This document shows, piece after piece, positions 1 to 13,500 of a DNA stretch of 64,000 nt. The stretch lies in assembly GCA_000149265.1 (NCBI GenBank), contig CH003098.1, forward strand, positions 1,181,144 through 1,245,143, in the 5' to 3' direction. Position 1 is the first letter of the stretch. The number at the start of each line of letters is the position of its first letter. The notes beneath the pieces are model-generated. The model made no database searches. It saw only the letters and a list, made by a program, of their open reading frames with translations, and was not told the DNA's origin. The translations under genes were made by a program, and so were the position numbers. Origin of the DNA: Ciona savignyi. Lineage: Eukaryota > Chordata > Ascidiacea > Phlebobranchia > Cionidae.

Positions 1-1508
1 CTCCAAATTGGCTGAGGACCCTGGTAGTATCTCCCCACGGGGGTTGATACAGGTGAGTATGGGGTGATCGTAGTTCGACGATTGTAGCTCATGAAGGGGG
101 GCAGTGTCGACCTCGTATATAAGTGCCACAGCCCCACCGTTAAACATCTCGTACAACTGTGAGTGAAAATGTAGGATAAAACAAGATATTCATGTTTATC
201 CCCGTCAATGGAAAAACAAAATGACCATATTAACACAGGCAATTGTCAGATTACCTCACGCCAACCGTCGGGTTACCAAAGCTATTGCAGTGTGTATGAT
301 TAAGACTTTCCTTCAATTTGGTATAACCCATCATTCCACAGAGTCCAGGCAATGTCCAATAAATGCCATGCCCAAGTACACAACCGACTAGCTAGTGACC
401 AGGTTTGAACGTGCAACTCTACGGTTAAAGAGCGATCACCAACCCATCATGCTAATCAGTGAGACAAATTTATAATAAAACATAATGTGGGTGTAAATAT
501 GGGGGTAACACAGACCAAAAGCTCATACACTTCATACAATCACAAATAATTCGGTTAAGATAGATTCTTTCATTAATTTTTTTTTAACAAATGTCATTTA
601 TCAAATGGTTTGAAAAAAACTTATTCAAAAAACAATAAAAACAACCTGTTTTATAACAAACCTGTTTAGGAGGGGTGGGCCCCCCTATGGGTATTGGGGT
701 GAATGTGTGTTGGGTTCCAGGAAAGTGAAGATATCTTCGACTTGGTTCCACTGTCACTCCGATGAAGTTTAACTGTCAAGGGGATGGAGGGGAGAATGTT
801 ACAATAAGTAACCTGACTGAGGGCATGTGTAGCATAACCATTGTATCAGTTAGTGTTCTCACTTTATGTACGATGTAGGATAGGATGCTTATTTTATACC
901 AATTATTGAAAAACAACAATTTGTTATTAATCAGTCAATCGTCCATTTGTATCTATAAAGGCATTAGAATAGGATAGGATATTTATGTTTATGCCGTGAA
1001 TGGAAAAACCAAGGGGGTTAACACAATCGTCAGATTACCTCGCGCCCACTGTCGGGTTACTAAAGCTATTGCAGTGTGTTGTGTACCGGTATGATTTACA
1101 TGTTCTTTCAATTTAGTAAAACCGTTTAATCCACTAGGTTTCAGACAATGTCTATTAAGTGTTGTGCCCAAGGACACAACCGACTAGCTAGCGACCGGTT
1201 CGTATTTGCAATCCATCAGCTGAAAGGCGATGCACTAATCTGACCAGACTAATCTGTCGGACTTGCAGCATTGAAGCTATTATACTTAATTGCAGAAGCT
1301 TGCACAGTAGTACAACTCAGGCTAACAGTCCAACAGCATACAACAATGCAGAGGGAAAATAATAAGAGGTTTCTACGAACCAGAACTTCCTTGCCGTGCT
1401 CGATCTTGAAGAGCACAGGAAGTCTATGTGTCCCTGGGACGTCGTGTTTGTATGTGAGTACGATCATCTTACTTTCTCCAGCTTTCAGGGTTCCCTTGTT
1501 GGGGGTTA
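1..1508 (-). CDS. CFAP65: CFAP65 exons 27-29, last visible part
   Basis: Exons are 1381-1508, 662-772 and 1-156; the last is cut by the window edge. Exon 27 encodes TPNKGTLKAGESKMIVLTY and HGKEVL, which joins directly to exon 28, LNFIGVTVEPSRRYLHF. Exon 29 encodes LYEMFNGGAVALIYEVDTA and HPILTCINPRGEILPGSSA, and stays open at base 1. The donor after exon 27 is GTTCGT, which is weak, but the protein continuity (KEVL-LNFIGVTV) matches the family closely and fixes the junction. The introns at 157-661 and 773-1380 each contain an antisense SINE. Confidence 0.9.
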
Positions 1509-4500
1509 CTATGAGAAAGTGAGGGGTTTTAAGGGTAAAGAACGTCTCATTTTAATTTTGCAATTTGGTTTTTTTTATACATTTTTTAATTTGCAACATA
1601 CTGCATAGATTGGTGGAATAGACTACAAGCAAAATGCCAACACAACATTATACATTTTTTATTATTAATTAAAATAGATAGATATAATTAAGAAACAAGA
1701 CTATAAGAATTTTAAAATCAAAAATTCTTTATTTTTAAAGTAAATAAATCAGACAAATCCATTAATATAAAGGTAAATTTGTTTTTGTGTGACAGTTTCA
1801 TGATCATATATGCTGTTACTGTGTTTAGGTCATATAAAAGAAGGTTTTAGGCATTTTAGTTTAGGATTATTTGCCCCTTTGGCAGCAATAAGTTTATGTC
1901 TTAGTAAACAAATGTTTTTGTTTTAAAGACCAGATACAGAAAAATGCTCAAAAATATAGTTGTTAAATATTTATTTGACATGAAAGTTGACCATAAATAC
2001 TGTTAATTTTTCACAACCCTAACTTTTTTGCCATTAATAGTTTAAAGCATTAATTTAACCCTAGCAGCCTACGTTTAGGCTTTAAGCACAAACCTACCAG
2101 TAAATAGCTCATTATCCTGAATATGCAATTCGTGAAGCTCATCTTTGTCAAACTCTCCACTTTCTGCCCAATATTCCATCTCCAATTCCAAGTCCTTCGG
2201 AAGCAGAAATGCCCTGAAACCGAATTAAAACAGTAAAATACAACAAATGGTATGATGGATTTCCAATGGTAGGGTGGGTTTACAGTAGTACAATAGTACG
2301 GGAGTTTGCAGTAGCGATTTAAAAGACCTGATACTTCAGCGTGCAGATAATACACTGGCTCTGAAATCATAGCATAACCTGCAGAGTATTTTTTACACAA
2401 ACAGCTATATGTTTTCATACAAATTTCTATCAATATAGTGAGAAACGAAATCTTATCAATAAATGTAACTCTGCAGATATTATACTAAGCTGCATAAAGC
2501 CCTTATATTGAAGTGCATAAAACAAAACTGATAACCAGTATCATTTATATTTTAGATACAAAGCAACACATCAACCAACCATTCAGTGTTGACAGAACCA
2601 GTGTTGTTGACCATCAAACTGACATGGCACGGCTCAGAATCAACAGACGCTGCACCGAAGTTGAACCCCAGGATGGATTTGGTGTAAACACTTGGTCTCC
2701 GCGAGGTACTGTGCCGAGTGTTCACAGAGTACATGAGCTCAGCCGGTTGGGGGTCAGAATCGAGGCAGGAGTTGAATTGCTCCAAGTTGAACCATCTCCA
2801 TAACTGTGTCTTTCCTATACTGGAGCCGCTGCCTGATGTTCGAGCGTCTGGATGATTGTAAGCTCACTTAAAGCATCAGATATTGCATCATAACCGCCAA
2901 AGTTATTAGGTCATTACCGCTATTAGCTAGTCGGTTAGATTATTAATAGAAAGGTTATTGGATTGAAACCCGCAGCTAGCTAGTCAGTTAGAGCAGTGCT
3001 CTGCAACCAGTGTGTCACGGCACACTACTGCGGGAAAATAATACAAAACTATTTACACACAGTGTTTACCAAATAAAAAAGATTTTGGTTTTTGTAAAAT
3101 TTATTAATAAAATATATCAAATGTATATAGCTTGTCAAATTGTACATTTATAATGATTGATATTTTTGTTATATAATAATCAGAAAGTTTGGTCATTTCT
3201 AAAAGAACTTAGAGTTGATATTATTAAGATTGAGCCGAAAATTCAGTAATTGTGTTCTTAAAACAAGTGCAAATATGGCATTAAATAAATGGTAGTGTAT
3301 TACTTTATTTTTAACATTATTAACATTTTCGACTGCAATGTGCCTTCTAATTAAGTAAGTTTCAAAATGTGCTGTGACTAAAAAAGGTTGCGGAGCACTG
3401 GGTTAGAGCATTAGCGGAAAGGTTATTAGGATAGGATAGGATATTAATCTTTATCCCCGTAAATGGGAAAACCAAGGGGGTTAACACAAAGGAAAATTGT
3501 CAGATCACCTCGCGCCCACCGTCGGATTACTGGAGCTATTGCAGTGTGTTGTATATATAGACACGTTCCTTCAATTTGGTAGAACCCATTAATCCGCTGA
3601 ATTCAGGCAATGTCCGTAAAGTGCCTTGCCCAAGGACACAGCCAACTAGCTAGCGACCAGTTTCGCACCTGCAACCTTTCGATTAAAAGGCGACGCACTT
3701 AACCACTAGACCAACCGGGCGGACAATTATTAAAATGTTAATGAGATTTATTTAAAACATCTTAAAATAATTCTTGCCAATTTAATATTAGACCTTATAT
3801 TGTCCATTTTAAATTGACATGGTGTTCATGGGTTGAAATTGAACATTATATTTTTTTTATATGGTGTCAAATAAAAAAAAACTGATGATAAAAACCATGG
3901 TCTTTTCTTCCCATACATCATGAATGTTTTTTATGTATTTTACTTGACACCGCATCCTCAGATTATAAAAGTTTAAACCCCACACACCAGACCACCACGC
4001 ACATAATGAGTGCACTCACCTATCACAGCTAATGTTGGATAAACACCCTCTGCTCCAAGCTCACAAAGCAATATCTTTGAATTGGGGTTGATACTTTCAC
4101 CTGTGTATTTGGCTCGGTTTATTTTTTCTTGATTGTGGAAAACCTTTTTAATAAAAAAAGCCTACATATTCAAATAAATAGGATAGGATATTCATGTTTA
4201 TTCTGGTGAATGGATAAATCTAATAAGCGTTAAAACTCAGGCAATCGTCTGATTACCTCGGCCCACTGTCAGCTTACTGGACTGAAGCTACTTTAGTGTG
4301 TTGTGTATGATTTAAACAGTCATTAATTTTAGTATAACCTATCATGCCACTAGGTTCAGGCAATGTCCGCTAAGTGCTTTGCCCACAGACACAATCGACT
4401 AGCTAGCAACCGTTTTCAAACCTGCAACCCTTCGGCTAAAAAGTGAAACAAGGGTAACTGTCAGGGTGTACATTCCAGTGGTTAGTTTTGAGGGTTAATA

Positions 4501-7500
4501 CCATAATTGTTATTATTAGGATCGCTGTCTAGACTTGAGTAAATTTTATATTAAGTAACCTTCCCATAGGGCATTATAGGTAAACAAAAATATTCATAAG
4601 AATGTTGAATATATTTACCTGCTGGGTTCAAGAGTTCATAGTACAATGCCCACGAGTACAACACCCTCCTGTATGGATTCGCTATCACTGTTATTAGGGT
4701 TTTTGAACGTGCTGATATGACTCCTTCTGATTGGCTTAGCTTAAGACCAATTGGCTCGCTGCAAATAAACAAATAAGAAAACATAAAATAACTTTGAAGA
4801 TCCCCCAACCCTACAATACACCACACACTCACTTTTCATCAGGGTCCTCTCCATACTGACTGTTGACGCACTGATCAATATGGAGTCGGTAGTGCAGGTC
4901 GCACTGAGAGTCGTTGTACAGGACCAACTTCTCAGGGGTACAGGAGCCCGCAATCACACAGCCGAAATACACACTGGAAGTCTCACACTGTGGGAATAAG
5001 GTTTATTGAGTGAAATTATGGGTGTTTGATACGGTTGTGTGGTTAATGCCACCGAACTTCTTGAGGTGGTGTTAACAGAATTATTCAATCAAATTGTTTA
5101 ATTCAGTAAAAAAAGTTACCTTTCTCAGTAACTTGCTTGTGCTCTTTTACTAGTCAGTAATATGTACACTGAGGGTTAGTTATGCAACAAGCTGATAAAT
5201 GATAACAAATTACCTTGATGTCTCCTTCTGTTCCCTCGCCCACCACTCTTACAATAAATTTCCGTGCATCTCGTACATCCTGTGTGTCTCGTGCAACCTG
5301 TGTGCTTCCAGCCCACGCGAAGCAAGTCGGTTTGCAAACATATTTCTTCACAGAGTTTGGTTGGAAGGACCAGGTGTGGTACTGTGGTTGTAATGTTAGT
5401 TTAGGATATATTTATGTAAATCCAAAGAGGTGTTTTCAAACCGCCAATCATCAGATTACCTTGCCCTCACTATTGGGTTACAATAGCTACTGTGGTGTGT
5501 TGTATATGATTTACAAGTTCCTTTCATTTTGGTACAACACAATTATCTACTGGGTTCAGGTGAAGTGCCCAAGGACAGCCATCTAACCAGCGAAAGGTTT
5601 CTTTGAAGATTAAAGACCTTCAAGTCCAACCGATTAGCTTGGTGGGTTGGTGAGTCGCCTTCCAAGCAGAGGTAGGTTCGAAACTTATCATTAACTAGTC
5701 GGTTGTTCCCTTGGACAAGGCACTTACCGAACATTGCCTGAACTCAGTAGAATGATGGGTTCTACTAAATTGAAGTAACATCTCAATCATACACAACACA
5801 CTGAAATAGCTCTGGTAAACGGACGGTGGACGAAAGGTAATATGATGATTACTGTGTTAACGACCATTGCATTTTTACATTTATACAAAAAATTGAAATG
5901 AATAACCCATCCCAAGATCGAACCAAGCACCTATCAAGTTATCACCATCCAAATTAACCACAGGACAAACTTAATAGAAATTAAAATATTAATAGAGAGA
6001 TTTTAAAACTTTGTACAGCGAAAATTTGTATGTTTTGTGTTCGGTTCGTATCTTGTGAGTGTACCTGTATTTCATTTGGCTGTATTACTCCCTCTAGCGG
6101 TTCGACGGAGAGACACTCAGCGTCATTGTGTTTCAACACCCACTTGAATTGAAGGGGTAAGCGACCCACGTTTTGGACCTGGTACTTCCCCTTATTGACA
6201 GTACCCACACAGGTGGGGCGGAAGAAGAGCTCCCCGTTGTTGCTAAGCAACAATTCAGGTTGTTCCCCGGACCCCGACAACTGCAATACCTGGTGAGAGT
6301 AGTCAAATGAATAAAAATAACGGGAAAAACATTATACATGCAAGTTTTAGAAAAGAAGTTTGAATATTCTTTCCAAAAACTATTATATTTTTAGAAAAAA
6401 ATATATATAAGAAGGTATAAAAGAAAGTTTTTTTGGAAAATACAATTTTCTTAGAAAGAAAACCAATTTATTTTGGAAATGTTTACAAAAAATATTTATT
6501 TAAAAAATATAATATTTTTGTGTAATTTTTAATAATAATAGATTATTATCATACCCACACACTGTATTCAAAAAAGCGGTTGATACCAATAAGCAATTCG
6601 CCCAGGTTGCATATTACCCAATTTTACTAAAGTTACTATTATTACAAAAGCACACCTGATCATGAATTGGGTTGTCATTGAGTCTTAGTGTGACAGCCCC
6701 TGTGTAAGCCTCCACTCTATCTGGCACCAAGCGTAGTGTACTGATGTGGAAACGAGACTTCACCAGCCCCTCTGATGGCTTGATTGTGAACGCTGAGCTT
6801 GGGTTCTGTGGGGAAAGTGAAAGGAATGAAATTGGGTTATTTTTCCACCAGCGATGGATGATATACTTTTCAAAAATTGTAGCTTTAACCCCATTGGTTA
6901 AAACTGCAGACACAGTCATGCTCTGATATCATATAACCACAGTCCAAATCTGTTTGTAAGAGTGTGTTTTTGATATAAAAAATGCTACAATTTATTCCAA
7001 TGGAGTAAAAATATTGCGTTGAAACATGGTCAGTTAAGTGCTTTGCCTCAGTACAAAAAGCAAAGGTGAGAATTACTGGTTTATCCTACGTATGTGGTAA
7101 AACATAACCATTATCCTATTTTTTATTATATTTTCCCATCATTCCAATAGCTCACCTAAAACTTAAACCAAAACAAAGTGCTGTTTGTCCACAAGGAGCA
7201 GTGTGTCTCAAACTGTGTCCCGAAAATCTCAGGTATGACACGCGATGGCTTTTGGAATTTGAGTAAAAAAGCTATTGTATTACACATAAACAGACATACA
7301 ACGGGCAAGCTTGATTGCCCACCATTCAACTGATAAAATTATTTGCCTGGTCAATAAAGTGAGCTACAGGCAAAAAAGAACCACTGACACGATCCATACC
7401 TTGATGAACTGGTGGAGAAGGGGAGCATTCGATTTGTTCTCTAGTAAGATGGTTCGGTACGAGTTGTGCGAAGTTAACACTGGTCCAAATGACTGGGGGT

Positions 7501-10500
7501 AGAATAGGGAAAAAGGGTTAAAACATGGATAGCATTAGTTTAAATTTCTAGGAAAAATAAAAAGGATAAAGCGTTATCTGTGTTTAAAGTATAATTTACG
7601 ATAAAATAAATATTTTCATGATTGGGAGATATTTTTGGTTGTGTATCACCCACACTAGCGCTGTCAGTAGCTTAGGAATTCAGGACCATTCTTTTTATCC
7701 AAGGGTAACGTTAGTGGATAATAAAATATTGAAAAATGTGTGTACTTGCATTTTAGATATGGTGTTCATGTCTATCTATATCTGTCCATGTCAATACTAA
7801 ATCATTTTTAACCACTATACTACAAATTTTCACTATCTATATCCTCCCTGGTGGAAAGCAAGACTTATGCTTACAGTTAAGTTTACAGCTTATGCTATTT
7901 TGTAAGGGTACTTGTAATATAAAACACATTTCAATATTTAATTCACAGAGATAAAATTTAAAACCTTTAGAATGTAAATTACTAAAACTTCTAATTTTAT
8001 CTATTTTGTGAGGGTACATTTCAATATTTAATTTTACTTTATTTTAGTAATTTCATGCAGTTGCAACGTACCAATTGATTTGTGCATATCAGAGTGTCTG
8101 GAAGGAAAGTTTCGTTGTTTCCATTAAATGTGTGAGCGGAAACGTCGACCGTGAGTAGCCATGGAGGGCTGACTGCTGACTCCTCCACAAGTCTGTAGTC
8201 TCGCTGGCACTATGATGGGGAGAGGAAGGGTTGGGTAATAGAGATATTTAACACTGCTGCTTCTATAATTGGGCAAGGCACTTAACTGACACTGCCTGAA
8301 CCCGGCAGATTAATGGGTTCTACTAAATTGAAGAAACATTTTACAAATTATACACAACAAACTGCAATAGCTCCGGTAACCCGACGATGGACGCGAGGTG
8401 ATCTGATGATTGCCTGTGGTTGACCCCTTGGTTTTACCATTCACGAGGATAAACATGAATATCCTATCCTATCCTAATACATATTATTTAGACATTGACC
8501 ATATAACGTTCGAATTTTTCATTGCCTGTATAATACATGAGATAAAACATAAATATCCTATTTAAACATAAAGAATTGAGTATGCAAATTCTCATGTTTT
8601 CCACATTAAACACAGTGAGTCAACAGCCGCCAATCAACAATCAATTCTAAAAACTGCCAATTAACAATCAAGTTTCATATTACCTTGTAAGAGACATAAC
8701 ACTCCAACTGCTTGCCATACAATTGGTTGGGGTTGGTTGGGTTAAAGTTCACTCTGAAGTCGGTGGATTTCATTGCAGGAACATCGCACGTGGGTGGGGT
8801 CACTTCAAACACCCCCATAGGGTCTGGGGTAGTGGGTTAATGTATTTAGATTTACCCTAAGGGTTAGAAAATGCTAGGTGATATAACCCAGTTGGTAAAA
8901 TTCTTAACTACGTCACATGACTTGAGATATCACAGTGTGTGATGTATTAATTATTACTTCAATTTGGTGGAATTCCAGAGATTAAAGCATTCTACTTTAT
9001 ACTCTAGCGTGGGTGGCTTATTATGGATGTTCTGATGCTTTTATAGTCATTAACCACGGAAAACATCATAGTGTGCTGTTAACTAGGAAAACATCATGGA
9101 GTTTTGTGGATTTTACTCCCTTGTCATCTTACCTGTCACCCATACTGCTGTCACTTTTCCTCGCGTGTGATTGGTCATTTGTAGGGTCACATGACAAGCA
9201 GGTTGAACGGACCGATCAAACTGGACTTGACCAAGGAAAATCGACATTTTATCGAGTGATACATGGGGAGGATTGTGCTGGGAATGGTGGGACATTTAAT
9301 GCTTCAATACTGTTGGAATAGATTGCTTACATCCCTATACATCCCGTGAACTAACACAAGGGAAATTACCTTGTATATATGTCAGAATTACCTTGTATAT
9401 ATGTCAGAATTACCTTGTATATATGTCAGAGCTAATGCTCTCAGTTTAGTGGTCAGAAGGAGTGCAGTGTTTTATATAGGATAAAAAAAAATTTTTCTCA
9501 AGATCTAGGTGCTACTTTTTTACATTATAACTGGTTTGAGACACGGTTCGCCACTTTGCTTAAAAAACAACCAAACAGCCAACAGCTATTTTCACACCAA
9601 CCACCTTCTGATTGATGGTTTAACTAAGCTGACTATGGTTGCACTATATTATCCATGAAGTCACAGCACCACAAACCATAAAAAGTAATGGTTTAATTGG
9701 TATGAGAAATGAACTAGACTGTATTCATGACCTATTCGAATTCACTGTTAAACCATGATTTTTTTCCAATTCCTGAAGCAGAATTTTATTGAAATATGAT
9801 TAATGAACCATCAAACTCTCACCGGTCATGATTATAAAGTGTTGTAAGCATATAACAATGAGTTTCTTGCTTAATAAGCAATGCAGAAACACTTGCTTTA
9901 TTTCTGGGACGTTTTGGTTATTTACTTTTATCATCAAGAAACACTGCATTAAGACATCATATTACAGCTTTGAGTACACACTCATAGCACAGCTTTTAAG
10001 TACAATCTATTTATCCAACATGGGCAATATGGTAAACCACAAAATTGATAATCACCGTGACTTGTGTAGTGTGTCCATCGTCAAAGTATTGATCCATGTT
10101 GGATTGCATGGGGGGTGGGGGGCCATCTTCATCATTTGGGAGGATGAAGCATCCCTGACGATCTTTCAACAACCTCCCTTCCCTGCAGGTTAAATATATC
10201 ACTGACAACATAATACAGAACACTTCAGCATAATATTATAATCTCTATAGTGTTGTTATCGGTATAACATTAACAACATATAGAAGCAGTGTGAGTGGAA
10301 GTATTGTATGAGCAAAATACAGTGGTGTAGATATTAACACAAGCTTTCTTTTTAAGATTTGGGCAAATTGATAAGAACATCATGTAACAGCATTTAGATC
10401 TAAAGTTTCAGCTTCAAACATTTTATTTCAATTCATGTTTATAATTGGGAAACCACAGTAGGGTTATCACACAACTAATCCTTAGTGATGTAATGTGTGC

Positions 10501-13500
10501 CATTACTTACCAGTGCTATGCAGGGTGCTGTATATGATAGAGACATTTCTACTCTATTAGTTCAACTCAATAACAATATAAAACACTAAAATTGGAGAAA
10601 AAACATCAAAGCCCACCACCCACCTGTGTTGTGTATGTAGAACATCAGGGGGGAAAAAGCTTAATCCCCGCGTAACATGGGTTTGGTATCGGGTCAAATG
10701 CTCTGGTTTTAATACCGGGGGTTTATTGTGTTCGTCGTGACTGGTCCCAAATAAATCAAGGAATAGCGGACCCTGTAAGGGTTATAACAACAATATAACA
10801 ACCTTGTGTTACAACGTTAAATGAAAAATTGATGGGCAAGTACGTGGGTAAATGCATATAGGGGAGTTATACATGTGCATTTGTCAGATATGACCATTAT
10901 CTAACATGCAGCCTTTTACATTGTTTCTGTTCGACACATTATTTTACTAGGTTCGGGCAAATGCCCTTACGTTATTTGACAAGGATATAATTAAATAAAC
11001 ATTAGGATGTTTATGCTTGTCCCTCGATATGAGACATTTCAATGGTTGTAATAAATCCTGTATTAGTCAGCATAAAACATGCTTACACAGTTGGAACTAT
11101 TGTAGTATGGTGAATATGATCAAGACATTGTACAGTTTATGCTCCACCCATTAAACCTCTGGGTTCAAACACTAAGTGTTAAGTCTTTCATACGAGGACA
11201 ATAATCAAGTGGATGAGATTAAACAACCACAGCAATACTTGAATGACAAAGATATTGATGAAAATTTTCGACTTCTACCAGGGATTTCATTGGGAAATTT
11301 CGACTACTAACATGGATTGTGTTAGCAAATATCGACCATTAATAAGAANNNNNNNNNNNNNNNNNNNNNNNNNNNNNNNNNNNNNNNNNNNNNNNNNNNN
11401 NNNNNNNNNNNNNNNNNNNNNNNNNNNNNNNNNNNNNNNNNNNNNNNNGTTCGATTCAAGTGGGTTAAGCATGCCACTGTTGTCGCTCACACAGAACACC
11501 CCATGCTCTGTGTCGAGAAGAATCTGCCAGGAATATTGGGTCACTATTACAGTGTGTGTATCATTTAAAATGTTCTTTCAATTTTAGTACAGCTCATTAA
11601 TCTACTGAGAGTAGCTAATGTCCAATAAGTCCTACCCAAGGATACAACCATCTGGTCAGCTGATGGTTTTGATCTCACAACCTTGCGAAACTGGTCGCTA
11701 CCAAGTTGGTTTTGTCCTTGAGCAAAGCACTTAGTGGACATTGCATAAACCCAGTTGAATAATGGGTTATACTAAATTGAAGAAGCGTCTCATATATTCA
11801 ATGCAATAGCTCCGGTAACCCAATGGTTAATGCAGAGGTATCTGACAATTTCCTGTGCATTTTCCAATTCACTGGGATAAACATAAATTTCCTTTCCTTC
11901 TATTTCAATTGCCTGTAAGCCACTGACTATTCTTACAACTGTCATTCATCCACATACCTGGTAATAAGCCACACATGAGGATTGATTGATCATCTTTATC
12001 GAACGAACCAATGTGACCCCAGGGGCTACGATCCCAAAACTTATCAACGGGGTACTGAGCCCTACAACGGGACCTGGAGAAAGGGTGTGAAAGGAAATGT
12101 TACATGTAAACACCCCAATTTTTTAAGATTTAAACATTAAAGTTGGGCACAAAACAACAACAAAAGATAAAAGGGTAAGCTAACCTAAAAATAACTGTCA
12201 ATATCGATATTGGCAGAGAAAGAAAATGTAACAAACCGAACTTATTACTTTGTAATAAGTGGGCAATAGGACTAACTAAGACGAAGGTATTCCATAAGTA
12301 ACTTGGTTCACATTATACATTGTTAATCACTACACTATTATTGGTATAAAATTACAAAGATTTAAATTGTTATAATAAATCCTAAACCATGCAATGTTTG
12401 TCAGCAGACATAAGAATTATTCGTGTGATTTTTTATCCTACAGCGCTACATCTAAAATAAATCAAAAGATATGTATAACCCACCTTGGCAGGTACCAGTA
12501 CATTTTAGCGTGGATTTGCTAATGTCACCATGTGCACAAACTTCAAAGTAATCAGTGCTTATTTGACCAGCTATATGCGGCTCAAATTTGATCTGAAAAT
12601 AAAAAGAAATTTTTCTCATTTTTACAAGTTATTATAGTGAAATGGCTTCTAAAAATGTCACCTAAAATATTATCCACAACTCCACCCACATTACTACGTA
12701 TATATATATATATGTACAACCATCAACATACATTACATATAACCATGTAGATAAATTACTTTCATGTGGGTGCTGAAAGACACTTCTAAGTGTATCTCTG
12801 CATTGTGCAGATTCACTGTATATAAAATAAAAGATGAATTATCTGCAAAAACACCATGACATACCGGGATGTGAACATTTCCCATTGGAGGCACACAACC
12901 ACTTCTTAGCATGCAGTTGAAAGCTTCATCCATCCACACGGTGGAGCTAAGACGATTTACTTTAAACGAAGCTTTCACTGAAAACCATTTTTACGATTTA
13001 TTGTTTTGATATGATGGTAAATTACTGTTAATTTACTATTTAGAATGAAATTCCGGATATATGATGGATATTGTACAAATGATTTGATACTTATGTTACT
13101 TAGAGGTTGGTAAACCTAATCAAGTTGAAATACAATTTTATTCACTGTTTTATTACCAGCTATTATATGATAAAATGGTTACCCTTTTAATAATGAATTT
13201 ATTCATTTTATCGTGATATATAGACAAAATACAATGTAAAAAGTTTGAATATTAATTAAGCCATGTGGCAATTTATATAAGTACATTTGAATAAATAAAC
13301 GTAGCCATTATTTATTAGTACGCGTTCACTGGTTGACAAGTGCTGTGTTGTTTAAGTATTACTTTTGTTCTACCCATTTTACCTAGTTAGTCAGTTAAGA
13401 TCCTTGCCCAAGGAAAAAAATGAGCAAATGGGTGGTATTGTACCGACAACCTACCAACTGACAGTCTATCGCACTACCACTCAGCCCACAAAATAAGTTC

